A stretch of DNA of 64,000 bases from Symsagittifera roscoffensis (GCF_963678635.1 NC_087063.1:44620101-44684100); one strand, 5' to 3'. Counted from the stretch's first letter, positions 22,991-33,222 are shown. Made by a program: numbers and translations. Notes: generated from the sequence alone by a model not told the origin.

Positions 22991-23224
22991 TTGACCTTCT
23001 CGAAGAGTAATTCGGATAAGATACACCGCCTGTTCGTCATGTTAACTTATCTGCGGCCGGATAGATTCGTGCAAATTCTTAGACTAATAGCAACAATAAT
23101 CTTACTCGTATATTTCCTAGTGTCAATAGATCTTTTCTATACTGGAATTCTTGCGAAGTTAGAGGAGAGAAAGAGGCAACTGATTTCTAAGCTGTATTGT
23201 GTTTTTCTATGGATGAATCTATGA
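22991..23224 (+). repeat. Dispersed repeat encoding a hydrophobic peptide, copy 3
   Basis: Plus-strand relative of 885-1272 and 20541-20943. The frame reads SNSDKIHRLFVMLTYLRPDR, a membrane segment (IATIILLVYFLVSIDL), then YTGILAKLEERKRQL. It begins just after TTATTTCAG, a good acceptor-like site. Because it is opposite in strand to the other two, it is not part of a simple tandem duplication. Confidence 0.6.
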
Positions 23225-23229
23225 GTAGT

Positions 23230-24218
23230 TTCAGCTTTACACTTTATCATAAATTTTTTTAATGGATGATGATACTATTTCTGAATATTTTGTCCGCAGT
23301 TTGTCCGAAAAAATTGTCCGAAATTCAAAAAGTATCCAAGACATTTGGTTCCAAGACAAAATTGTCCCAAAATTGCCCAGCTAATTAACAACCTAGATAA
23401 CAACAGGATAAATTCGATTGAATTTTACGATAAGAAGGATCAATTTGGTGAGGCCGCGCAACTAGGCAATAAGTCCAGAATTTTCACTAGTAGTTTATTT
23501 GAGACACAAGTAAAAGTGAATTCATTTACACATACCTGAACAATTATCGCTTGATTGATGCTTACGCCAAACGTAGCTATGACTGATTTTAGTAACACTG
23601 GATTGAGTCAAATCAAAAATCGGATTGATTGAGTGATGTATCTCATTATTGAGTTTTCAAAAGTTGTTTGAGCAATAATATTTTGTTTTCCCCAATGAAT
23701 ATAAGTACTTTAAATCATTTACTTCATATTTTCTTCGTTCAGATTTCGTATCCGTCTCTGCAAACGACAAAATGTTTGGGAAAAAAGCAAACAAAACTTT
23801 CTAATTTTTTTTAACGGAAAAGTTTTTCTCGGAACGGTCTGTGCTAAGTGACCAGCGACTATCTGATTATTATTTTTTTGGTTTAATTTTCGAAACTAGT
23901 CGAAAAATGCTTACTTTCTCCAATTGGTCGAACATAAAACAAATGTGATATTCCGCTATCTCACATATCTTAATTGTTCGTGGGAGAATCTTTTGAGGCA
24001 GGCAAAACCCAAATACAAAACACAAATATCAATTTTTTACTTATTTTGTTTCTCCGTTTTGTATAATTATGTTTTCAGAAATCGTTGATCAGAGAAATCT
24101 TTTAAATCTTGGGTTGAATACTGTTTTCATCTAAATAAGTGGGGAAATGCTTAATGATTCAAATTACTAAAGAGAAAACAAACTGGCCTCCACTTTTTCC
24201 CCCTTCATCACGGCGCAG
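23230..24218. other. Intron 3 distal part, no gene recognised
   Basis: AT-rich with a short cluster of TTGTCCGA words (23290-23320). No domain seen. A 64-codon frame at 23345-23539 has no recognisable relative. Confidence 0.4.
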
Positions 24219-24316
24219 TTGAAAATGTGTCGGGAGGACGTGGTGTGCACTACCAGAGTGACAACTGGTGGAAACATCTGTTTCGGAGACGAAGGAGACC
24301 CACTCTACATATTCAG
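24219..24316 (+). CDS. S1 serine protease homologue, exon with the altered active-site serine loop
   Basis: A pyrimidine-rich acceptor (CTTTTTCCCCCTTCATCACGGCGCAG) is followed by LKMCREDVV, then GGNICFGDEGDPLYIF, then the donor CAG-GTTATA. In active S1 enzymes the loop is C-x-G-D-S-G-G-P-L. Here Ser is Glu and the second Gly is Asp, so the third triad position is lost too, while the flanking Cys stays. The acceptor gives phase 0, matching exon 3. About 20 residues usually lie between these blocks, so a small exon may be missing, or this exon may start earlier (the frame is open from 24171). The C-terminal exon was not found. Confidence 0.7.
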
Positions 24317-24485
24317 GTTATACTTAACAACTCGCGGCAACTTATAATCTCATTTAAATTCCTACTTAATCTTATAACAACTTGCACCAAGTTATTTGTC
24401 TGCTCATTTAGAATCCTATGTAATCAATTACAAAATTGAATCAAGTTATTATCTCATTTAAAGTCTTATGTTATCTATAGTTATT

Positions 24486-25011
24486 GTTCCGACTTTCGAT
24501 ACGAAAGTAACGGAATATTTGTGCTCGGGGTGGGTTTTTTTTCTTCAGACAAATTTCGACTTTTTAACTAGCAATTTTTGACGGAATTTTTTTATATCAT
24601 TCAAAAGGTATTGTTGTCATGAGCTCAAATTTGAAAAGATATTTCAGCTGTGATCATTTTTCGTAAAGTTAGGGGAGTTTAAAGATTGCCATTTTGGCCA
24701 ATTTGGGACAATTAACGCGCGATATATTTCGCGCTTGTAACGCGTAAGCGGAGAGGTAATCCGTCTTAAAAATCGTTCCAAATTGGTTGAAAGAAGCTTA
24801 TTTGCCATAATTTATTTATAACAAGGAGCGAAATCGATATTTTTGTATTTTATATGGCGTGTGGGGGGATGATTTTCATAAAAAATTTCAAATTATAGAG
24901 AAAAAAATTCATTTTGTTTTATTACATTTAATTTTTTAATGTTATTACTGCTCCATAAACCTTAAAAGGCAGTCGGAACATTCAGGGCTTCGCCCTGATA
25001 CGAGCAGTCTT
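24486..25011 (+). mobile_element. HINE-like repeat, copy 9 (best-preserved)
   Basis: 5' end GTTCCGACTTTCGATACGAA with a 7-bp hairpin (ACTTTCG-ATA-CGAAAGT). The subterminal inverted repeat GTTCCGACT is matched by AGTCGGAAC 40 bp before the 3' end. The 3' hairpin TCAGGGC-TTC-GCCCTGA lies at 24982-24998, 13 nt before the end CAGTCTT. It sits between T residues. Subterminal inverted repeats, a 3' hairpin and T-T insertion are the marks of Helentron-derived HINEs. No Rep/helicase gene is present. Confidence 0.8.
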
Positions 25012-26333
25012 GTTATCTATAGTACTCTATAGTTATTGCACTATAGTTATTATCTCATTTAAACCTTATCTTAAAACAACTTTTAACGAGTTATAATCTC
25101 CAACTGCCCAATTCCACCAACGTAATGATCCACTTTTGACTAGTCATGCTCAGGGTGATATTCGGATCTACTTAACAATCCCCCTTTCTTGAAAGGGGTA
25201 ATTGTTAAAAAGATTACTTGCAGCGAATTTCCGACCAATCAGAATGCAGCTAAATTCGAATTTACATGCAAAGCTCTAGTGCGAATTTACTGTTTATATA
25301 TCCAGGGGTGGAGGTTCTTTAATAGATACAAAAGGGGGGGGGGATTGTTACAAAAATCCTGATATTCTGGTGTCGTAAAATTTTCAACTCATCAGAATCG
25401 CGAGACGTTCATATTCGCTAAATGGTTGTGGTGCAAATTCGACGTCAAAATAAACTTGAAAAAAAATAAGTTTTAGCAATACAGCCAAGTTTTGCTGTAC
25501 ATTTGTGCTGATACCGAATAAACTATATATTAAGTTTTTTTTGCGTCTAAGATTTGAAATTAACGAAAACTCATTTGTCTGTTCCTTTAACTTCACTGAC
25601 CATTTTAAATTTATTGACCTGGATTTATTTGCTTAATTTGCAATTTTTGCACTTTTTGAGATTTTTGAATGCACTATTCTAATTGTTTGTAATTAGTTTT
25701 CCATCATACGATTTCTCCGTCATAGGTGCCCTCACCGGTGGAATCCCTCAAACGCAAAGGATCGAGAGCGTGAAAAAAAAAATCAGCCAATGATATTTCA
25801 GAAATCTAAAATTTGCAAAGAAAATAAACCTTTCGAGGGACTGAATATTGATATTGAACGACTATAAAAACGGCAGAAATATGCATAACTTTCAAAGTGT
25901 CACTGACCGCCGCCGAATTGGAACAAATTTTATATTTCAAGGGTTTCGTTATGAAAAAAGCAAAATATTGCTTCATGTTTTTCATTTAATTTGATTGGCA
26001 ATTGCTCCTTTTTAAAATTGACTTTCGGCTAACTTTGTTTTCGGTCCTTGTCCACAAGTTTTTTTCGCCCATTTGGTCCTTCGCGCATGATAATAGCGCC
26101 CGCCGCCACCTATGCTTAGCTCTGCGTTTGAAGTATTTGAAGCTGATTGGCTGAAAATTGCAACAACTTAGAATCAAGAAAACGGAATACCGGTGTATAC
26201 CGGTGGTATAAAAACCAGCCGAAATTACGTAATTGACATTCAATCTAACAGCTACGAAAGTCTTTTAAACTCCATTTACATGATGTAAATTTTCGGCTGA
26301 CTTATATACTCTGCAATTTTTCTGCCGGTTTAT
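25012..26333. other. Non-coding stretch with one strong hairpin
   Basis: No gene recognised. A minus-strand frame at 25986-26243 and one at 25384-25596 have no known domain. The only clear structure is the inverted repeat at 25172-25209. A TATA-like GGTATAAAAACC lies near 26206, next to a doubled ATACCGGTG. Confidence 0.4.
25172..25209. repeat. Near-perfect inverted repeat (hairpin)
   Basis: TTAACAATCCCCCTTTC, a short loop, then GAAAGGGGTAATTGTTAA. The arms of 17-18 bp have one or two mismatches. No gene is adjacent, so its role is unknown. Confidence 0.6.
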
Positions 26334-26342
26334 ACTTCGGTT

Positions 26343-26801
26343 GGGGCTATATATATTAGGCGAAAACTGTATTAGGCGAAAATATAGTATTAAATTTAGG
26401 CAAAAATTATGATATTTAAAGAGTATATTTTTGCAAAAAATCCCCCTAATTTTCCAGACGTTATTGACAAGAAGCGGTTAATGACTACAAAGCCGTTTGT
26501 CGGTTCAAGGTCGCCGGTGGGCTCGATACGCTTCGCGGCGATAACCGGCTGTAGTTTTGGTAAAGAATCTTACCCACTGTTGGCAAGATCGCAACATTTT
26601 GGCACGACTGCGGTGGTCACTTTGTTACCACTGATTTGCTGTTTGAATAACATTACATGTTTTTTGCTTATAACAATGGAATGACGTAAGTAATCACATA
26701 CAGTTTCTGCTGAACTGTACACTTTTCTGATCAAAATATTGGCCCATTTTTAATGCTTTTGTTTTCGCCTGATGTAATTTTCGCCTAAATTAGCCGCCCC
26801 C
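26343..26801. mobile_element. MITE-like element with about 40-bp inverted repeats and 9-bp target duplication
   Basis: The left end (GGGGC, then TTAGGCGAAAAC and TTAGGCGAAAA) is inverted at the right end (TTTTCGCCTGATG, TTTTCGCCTAA, GCCCC). ACTTCGGTT flanks both sides (26334-26342 and 26802-26810). The 9-bp duplication suggests a Mutator-like mobiliser, but no transposase is present. The internal frame 26409-26684 is open for 91 codons with no recognised domain. The GCGAAAA words are doubled within each arm. Confidence 0.75.
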
Positions 26802-26813
26802 ACTTCGGTTTTT

Positions 26814-27342
26814 GTTCCGACTTTCGATAGGAAAGTAACGGAATATTTGTGCTCGGGGTGGGTTTTTTTCCTTCAGATAATTTTCGACTTTTTAACTAGC
26901 CATTTTTGACGGGATATTTTTTTATTATTCAAAAAGTATTGTTTTCCTGAGCTTAAATTTGGAAAGATATTTCACCTGTGATCATTTTTCCTAAAGTTAT
27001 GGGGGTTTAAAGATTGGCATTTTGGCCAATTTTGGACAATTAACTGGCCATATATTTCGCGCTATTAACGCGTAAGCGGAGATTTAATCCGTCTTAGAAC
27101 TCGTTCCAACTTGGTTGAAACAAGCTTATTTGCCATAATTGATTTGTTACAAGGAGCGAAATCTATCCTTTAGTACTTAAAATGGCGTGTGGGTGGATGG
27201 CTTTCATAAAAGTTTTCAAATTTTAGAAAAAAAAAATTTCATTTTGTTTCATTTCATTTAATTTTTAAAATGTTATTACTGCTCCATAAACCTTAAAAGG
27301 CAGTCGGAACATTCAGGGCTTCGCCTTGATACGAGCAGTCTT
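26814..27342 (+). mobile_element. HINE-like repeat, copy 10
   Basis: Starts GTTCCGACTTTCGATAGG three bases after the MITE target duplication and ends CGAGCAGTCTT in a T run. Its 3' hairpin has one mismatch (TCAGGGCTTCGCCTTGA). Confidence 0.8.
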
Positions 27343-27478
27343 TTTTATTCTTATAAGCACTGGTATAAAAGACGCCAAATTATAGACCAGCTAAAATAAA
27401 CACTATTTCAAGTTAACGTCATTATTTCAAGTTAACACCCAAGTCCAAGTTAACGTCCCCTAAACCGCTTTTATTGTG

Positions 27479-27861
27479 CTTAGGAAATTAGACGGCAAGC
27501 AGATTAGACGACCGTAATAACGGAATTTAGACGATAATTCTCTGTGGATTTAGTTGATAAGAACTGGGCCAACAAAACTTTTTGCTTCGAAAGAAGTTAC
27601 ACAAACACATAGAGACTATATAATCACAGAATCGATCAAAAATTTCATTGTAACAAATCAGAAAACAAAAACCGAAAAATGTAAATTACAGCTTGAAAAT
27701 GCAAAAAATTATACAACCGAAATTCATAACCTGAATTGTGGTTGGAAATTCAGTATTTAATCAAGTAAAAAATAATTTAAGTCTATAAACAAACTTGGCG
27801 CTATTTGCATATAAGTTATCGTCTAAACTCTGTAGTTTTCTGGTCGTCTAATTTCCTAAAC
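27479..27861. mobile_element. MITE-like element with TTAGGAAATTAGACG inverted repeats
   Basis: The left arm TTAGGAAATTAGACGGC...TTTAGACGATAA is inverted at the right (TTATCGTCTAAAC...GTCTAATTTCCTAA). The interior, including the 68-codon frame 27554-27760, has no transposase features. A direct repeat CCTAAAC-CGCTTTTATTG / CCTAAACGCCCGTTTTCATG near both ends could be part of the element. Confidence 0.65.
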
Positions 27862-28100
27862 GCCCGTTTTCATGTCCAGTATAGGATATTAACTTCATTG
27901 AACAAATTTTTGACAAAATGATATACTAATTTCTTCAGTTTTCATTTTCTTTTGAACAATTTCAAAATTGACTTCAAAAACATTTTTTGAACTAAGTATG
28001 TGATTTCGAAGCTCGTTTCAATACTTAAAAACGATAAAAACGAAAACTTATAGAGCAATAATCAAGTGGAATTACTCAATCACAGAGACAAAGTATGCAA

Positions 28101-28212
28101 AACTATTATGCTAAAAATGCAAAACAAAGTGAATTATTTCTACGTCAAAATTCAAGAACTATTATGATAAAAATGCAAGATAAAGTGAATTGTTTCTACG
28201 TCAAAATTCGAA
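28101..28212 (+). repeat. Two tandem copies of a 56-bp repeat
   Basis: AACTATTATGCTAAAAATGC at 28101 recurs as AACTATTATGATAAAAATGC at 28157. Both copies run to TTTCTACGTCAAAATTC with few differences. Confidence 0.75.
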
Positions 28213-28980
28213 GACTGAAAGCATAAAACATGGATGAGCATTCATTAAAAGCTTAAGACAAAAAACGTGGTTCATTTGCAGCAAATTGTTGCCGGGATTG
28301 TTTTTTTTTTTCATTTTTTTTGTTCCGACATTTTAGAAATCGGAGAGAAACTTTGTAATTGGGTGTGTTTTTGTTTTTTTTATTCTTTGTTTTCCAAACA
28401 AAATCAGCAAATTTACCACAAATAGCCATCGAAGTGAGTTGAGTGATATATCATATAAAGCAGTTCAAACAACTTGAAAACATTTCTGAAAATTTACCAG
28501 TGTCGAAAAAAAACCTGAGTAAAATGCATATTGTACACTATGATGGGCGGGTTGTCATCAATGGATGACCATTAGGTATAGATCATAATTATCACCATGT
28601 TTTGTCTGACATCCAAGGGTCACCATAAAATAATCCCAACTGTCACTATGTATTATTTTACAGCAAATAGTTCCCATGTAATATTACTAATTGTCACTAT
28701 GTACTATATTTTTTTACTTATAGTCACGATGTAATCTGCAGTGGTCTCTTTTTGCAAATGTCATCTATTAATTTATGAAATTGATAGAAAGTTAATTTAT
28801 TAAAAATGAGTTGAGATATCTGCACTCTTTCAACCTTCCGTTCCTTCCTTGCTGACAGAAATTTTGGCCAAAAAAATTAATTAGTACGCAAAATATTATA
28901 TATTGAAATGTATATGAAATTAAACCGTATTAAGTAAAAATAATCAATGAGAAAGCATATGAGTCAAGAAACGTACCAAA
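28213..28980. other. Non-coding stretch with a HINE fragment and short repeats
   Basis: At 28322 a fragment begins GTTCCGACATTTTAGAAATC and fades after about 70 bp, probably a 5' remnant of the HINE family. At 28560-28740 the word TGTCACTATGTA and variants recur. No gene is seen. Confidence 0.4.
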
Positions 28981-29026
28981 ACACCATCATTAAACTGTAA
29001 AAAATCCGAAGCATCTTTATTAACGT

Positions 29027-29272
29027 TTATACTAAAAACCAAACGTGCAATATAAATACAAAGAGAACCCCAAATGGTAGAGTCTGATTATGCTTTGGAA
29101 CTCCTGTCATCAGTGCTGTGACTTGATTGAAATTCTCCCTTAACCTTTCATTGATGTTGCTGTTTTTAAAGAGAGGGAGACGGAGAGGATTTGCACAGTA
29201 AATGTTTTTTTTCGGAGGCATCATATTAGAGTCTAATGATACAGAAACTGATTTTGAAGTGTTCACAATCAT
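29027..29272 (-). CDS. Hypothetical 81-residue protein, Polinton-linked
   Basis: An open minus-strand frame that ends in a hydrophobic segment (FGVLFVFILHVWFLV), so a tail-anchored membrane protein is possible. It follows directly after the capsid-module pseudogene on the same strand. It may be a separate small gene of the Polinton or a frameshifted continuation. I do not recognise its family. Confidence 0.3.
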   Translation of the reverse strand: MIVNTSKSVSVSLDSNMMPPKKNIYCANPLRLPLFKNSNINERLRENFNQVTALMTGVPKHNQTLPFGVLFVFILHVWFLV

Positions 29273-29370
29273 AAAGGCATTGTTTGGATTGAGAGGTGGA
29301 AAGTTGTCGGCTGCAAATACACTTGTATTTCAAATGCTTAAAGCTCTGAATGAGATCTGGCAATTGTGTT

Positions 29371-30684
29371 CTATCCATTTTCGGACAGCCGAAATTGGAA
29401 AGACGTTCTTTGTGACTTTGCGGTCGGATGTAATGAATACATTGGATGAGCGTATACTCCAAACAGAAGTTTCCAGGTTGCTGTCAAACCGTTTGAGAAT
29501 TGAAGATCGAGTGAAACTGAGCATTTAGAAAGTTCAGGATGCAAGAAGTCATGAGCTGCCTGCTGTGTGCTCTTGAGATCGAAACACCTGATAAAGTGCT
29601 GCTGGAAGTTATCCAGAGTTATTCCCAGTCCGCAGTGCAACAAACCCAGTGCTGATAGTGTGCTGAAGAAAGGACGTTTATGATTTTGTGTACTTATTGG
29701 TGTACTTCCTATTGGCAAACCGTTCCGTCTCGAAGTAATCAATTTCAATCCAAACTTTTGATTATGAAAACGATTCGTTCGGTTTGTTCTAAGAAACGCA
29801 TTATTGGTGTTCATTGTTATTACATTTTGTCTCACCAGTTCATGAGCAAAATTATCTTCCTGTTACCAGCTGCGCTGATCAACTGTTGCAAGAAATGTTT
29901 CAGTAATTTCATCTTGATTTGCATAGTTCGCAGGTTTTTGAGCAAAGTTGATTCAATGGCAGAGGGCACATGGTCGGTCACAGTCATTTCTCTATCATAT
30001 AAGTTCGCTGCGAGCATTAGCAACATGTAATGCTTGGTAGCATGTTCAGATACAATAAGAAAGTCTTCATGCGAGCGTCTGTAGGAAAGTCTTAGGATAA
30101 TACCGCGCTCAACGAATGCTAGTCACAAGTGAAAAATCAACTACAGCAGGTCCAAAAAACCAATTTTTCCTCGACTCGTGGACCAGTTCTCATTGAGAAG
30201 TGAAACCAGCTGCATCTATTTCAGCGGGATCGTTTTTGAAACAATATTCTGGATATTTGCGCCATGAGTACTTGGCTCCTTTCCTGTTAGAAAACTCTGT
30301 TCCAATGAAACTTTTGTGCGCAAAGTTACTATTGGCGTTTCAGATATTGAGTCCATTAGAAGAGAGGCTACAGTCAGAGAAAAGGGAATGCAAGGAGTTG
30401 TTCATGAGGAATGATGAATCAGAAACAATAGGATCGGTGTTGTTGTATCTTAGATCAGCTCCATTTGCTAGTGTTTAATAGCATCGTTTTTCCAAATAGA
30501 AGTTTTGCAGGTCAACAAAATTGTTACGGTCACCGGTGTTTTCAAATACAGACATTCGTACATTAGTTAAGTAGACAAGTCCAATTTTTTGGTCAAAAGC
30601 ATTTTCAATAGTTTTCAAAAGAGGTTGTTTCTCAAACAAATCCAGAGAGCTATGGGTAGCTTCATTGGGTAACAAAATAGCCAT
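29371..30684 (-). pseudogene. Polinton/Maverick capsid-module protein (F54H12.2-like), disrupted
   Basis: The frame starts at 30684 (MAILLPNEATHSSLDLFEK). It reaches a stop near 30475 and resumes through LHSLFSDCSLSSNGLNI. It is best preserved at 29371-29835, where RRNGLPIGSTPIST, LHCGLGITLDNFQQHF and AAHDFLHPELSKCSVSLDLQ occur. The layout fits the protein that invertebrate Polintons carry and that is often labelled F54H12.2-like, placed with the capsid genes. The name rests on recognition without a search. Stops and frame changes show it is not functional. The neighbour at 30790-31092 lies upstream on the same strand. Confidence 0.55.
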
Positions 30685-30789
30685 TTTTTATGTTTGAGAA
30701 AAAATCTGCTCGACTTTTTGCTGGTATTTTTTTTCGATTGGTTGAAATTCCAGTTTGAGCTACAACAGACTTACTTCTTCGTAATCTAT

Positions 30790-31092
30790 TCATTGGTGTC
30801 TTTCGTCGACGTCTACCGACAACGATTTGTTTTCTTGCGTTTTTGTTACACTGTTTTCCAATGCTTGTTTAGGAGACTTCTTTTTCATAGCAAGATTGAT
30901 CAGTTCAGGAGTTGCACCCATTAAAAGTTCTCTGCCCAGTTTTTCTGCAGCCGGTAGAATATTCCGCCGTTCAAAGGGTATAAAAACCCGACAAACCCGA
31001 CCAAAAACCCGACCAATACCAGTTGTCGGTAGTGTCCAGAGAAACGAGGATGTGAAGCTTGCTTTGCATAAAACTGTTCCATTTGTTTTCAA
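30790..31092 (-). CDS. Small Polinton-linked virion-type protein
   Basis: A 100-codon frame with a hydrophobic centre (TTGIGRVFGRVCRVFIPF), a lysine-rich stretch and a charged tail. Short proteins with a G-x-G-x-x-F/R-x-x-x-R-x-x-x-P-F stretch next to the capsid gene are usual in Polintons and resemble minor virion proteins. The frame could be intact or could be the 3' half of a longer one, since its first codon is not certain. Function is inferred from position and composition. Confidence 0.4.
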   Translation of the reverse strand: MKTNGTVLCKASFTSSFLWTLPTTGIGRVFGRVCRVFIPFERRNILPAAEKLGRELLMGATPELINLAMKKKSPKQALENSVTKTQENKSLSVDVDERHQ

Positions 31093-31558
31093 AGCGCTTG
31101 AATTTTAGGGTCAACACAATTTACCAATTGCTGCAAAGGGCGCTAGTTTTCCAGTTTTAATGCGCAACTGTACCAATATTGATTATACAGATGAAGTGAC
31201 TAATTTTTTGAAATTTAAATAATAAAGTTTTTCGATGATTAGGTTCAATGCTGCGGGCACTACCGTTTTTGATGCGTCGATTTGATTCAATGACGCGTAA
31301 CAATGGGTCTTTGAATTTCCAACAGGTTGATATTGAATAATATCAATATTGACAAAAATAGACTTGTCTTACTGGATAAGTCATATGGGAAATGAGATTC
31401 GTGTAGTTCGTTTCCTTCATATTATGCATCGAAGGAGGGTACCATGTTGTAACTGATGTGATATTCACAGTTTTCGTCAAATTTTGCCTTGTAGCTTAAC
31501 AGACTGGGTGATTGAGGACTTGAGAATGAGGTTCTTTCATTTGCGTTCATCCAAATGT

Positions 31559-31783
31559 TCATAGTATTCGTGATTTGTTGAGTAAATGCATCAAAACGAG
31601 TTTGGTTTTTGAAATTGCTTTTAACTCATTGATCAATTTTTGAACTCTCCTGATTGATAAAATTGTTTCTCCATAAAAGGGTCGGGAAATTGTACTCAGA
31701 TTTCCAGCGTTGGGTTTACTTGCTACTAATTTGGATGCACTGAAATACGTATATTCTTGATCAGTAACATTGTTTATTTTCAT
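31559..31783 (-). CDS. Hypothetical Polinton-linked ORF
   Basis: A 74-codon frame (MKINNVTDQEYTYFSASKLV and onward) on the same strand, between the integrase and the capsid module. No domain recognised. Translated sequence below it stays protein-like for some 200 bp but with stops, so it is probably the start of a decayed gene. Confidence 0.3.
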   Translation of the reverse strand: MKINNVTDQEYTYFSASKLVASKPNAGNLSTISRPFYGETILSIRRVQKLINELKAISKTKLVLMHLLNKSRIL

Positions 31784-32010
31784 TTAATAAATTTTTCGAA
31801 GAGAGCAACTCTCCAATCTCCGTCTAAAGCTATTTCCTCTAAAAAAATTCTAAAACTGGCCAGAATGTTTTCTGAGAAATATTCTATTGGTGCTGTTGAA
31901 ATCAAGGTACAGTAAACGCATCATTGCTCAGCTTTGTCATAATGTGTTTTGTTTCCAATCAAACTAAGTTCTTTTTCATAAAAATGTCCTTGACTTTTTA
32001 CTACTTTGCA

Positions 32011-32560
32011 TCATTGAGACTGTATGTTTACAGGTTTAAAGTAGGAATGGCAACTATTGCCAAAACTTTTTGCAATACGCACATAACGACCAACATAAAA
32101 CTTTGGTTTTTGTATCAATATTGTTGAACTGTTTGCAATTATCGATACTGAAGTAGGCACATGGTTTCGCGTGATCTTGTTTGGAGCTACTTTAGTTACC
32201 CTATTCACACGTGAGTTGAACGTCTGAAAAAAAAACTCAGACAATATAAATGATTGTCTTTTCAAACTCCAAGTACTTGTAGACAAAACTTTTGTGCGAT
32301 CGATTGCTCTGTTCGGCGAACGCTGGTTTTTATTGACAATTTTTTCTTTAGACCTTAACTTTTCAAGTACTCCTTTAAACTCTGTACCTTTGTCCACCCA
32401 AACTTTTTCTTTTTCTCTAGCATATTTGATCCTAAGTGGTTCGAATCGTAAATAGCATGATGGACAATCGACAGCAACTAATAAATTTTGCAATCCTCGA
32501 TTAAACTTGGCCAATTTAATCACAAATACCAAGTCAAGAGACCAAATTTTGTTAATTGTT
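32011..32560 (-). pseudogene. Polinton/Maverick retroviral-type integrase, decayed
   Basis: The open frame 32011-32532 carries FVIKLAKFNRGLQNLLVAVD at the start of the integrase core, KVWVDKGTEFKGVLEKL at the second catalytic Asp block, FNSRVNRVTKVAPNKIT at the end of the core, and KPKFYVGRYVRIAKSF in the C-terminal domain. This order fits Polinton integrases. The region between the second and third acidic residues looks scrambled by frameshifts, and the final domain ends early. An intact enzyme would integrate the element; this copy should not. Confidence 0.7.
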
Positions 32561-32705
32561 AATGATCACTTTGACGCGAGGATATAATTTGCGAAACAGC
32601 CCATATTTTGTAAGTGATGATTGAGATCGCAGAAGTTTTTAATTTTTTTTGGTGAGTGTTTAGTTTTTTTGGTGAGTGTTTAGAGACTAGCATGTGTTAA
32701 GTTTT

Positions 32706-33222
32706 TTAAGCTACCAAATGCAGCTGGACATTTTGATTAGAATACTTTGATTTTTTTTCTTCAGTGATAGTAGGATTCCTATTCTTTCGTTGACGCCGAA
32801 AACGGTTCCCTACTGCTTCCAAAGTTTTTTGTCGTCGTCGTCTTTGCAGGGAAATTTTTTTTGCCTGGGGTTTTCTTTGGTGGGATTGCTTGGTTCTGGG
32901 TTTGAGAGTTGTCGATCGAGTCTTCGAAGAGGAGGGTTTTGATCTTTTTCGGTTCCTCAGTTGTCGGACTGTCTGCGACAAAGTAAGATGTTGAGGGCTG
33001 AGCTGCTTCGCTCTTAAGCGATCAGAGAATCTGTTTGGCATAAGTTTTGGACACTAAACTGGGATCGACTTTTAGTTTTTTCAAAGTTTGTGGATAGAAC
33101 ACACTCTCAAGTTTCTTTGTGTTTTGCTGTCTATCATACAAAAAATACGGCTTTCCTTGAATTAAAACATATTCGTCAACATCTGGATTTAAAGAATTAA
33201 CTCGGAACAACTGTACCAGCAA
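32706..33222 (-). pseudogene. Unidentified Polinton-linked gene, basic C-terminal part
   Basis: The first frame (33022-33222) reads DEYVLIQGKPYFLYDRQQNT and ends SLVSKTYAKQIL. The next (32706-33041), in another frame, is very rich in Arg, Lys, Ser and Gln. In the first frame the sequence continues past a stop as a Ser/Thr/Lys-rich tail (EAAQPSTSYFVADSPTTEEP). I read it as one broken gene upstream of the integrase. Family unknown. Confidence 0.35.

Noticed and set aside
25728-25870. Acceptor-like CGTCATAG followed by an open frame as the last protease exon
   Set aside because: The frame reads CPHRWNPSNAKDRERE and becomes Lys/Glu-rich, unlike an S1 C-terminus.
26409-26684. Open frame in the MITE as the C-terminal exon of the protease homologue
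   Set aside because: It lies wholly inside a transposable element with its own target duplication and lacks the W/G/C pattern of S1 C-termini.
29202-29528. Plus-strand 108-codon frame at the Polinton
   Set aside because: It is the antisense shadow of the minus-strand capsid-module pseudogene.
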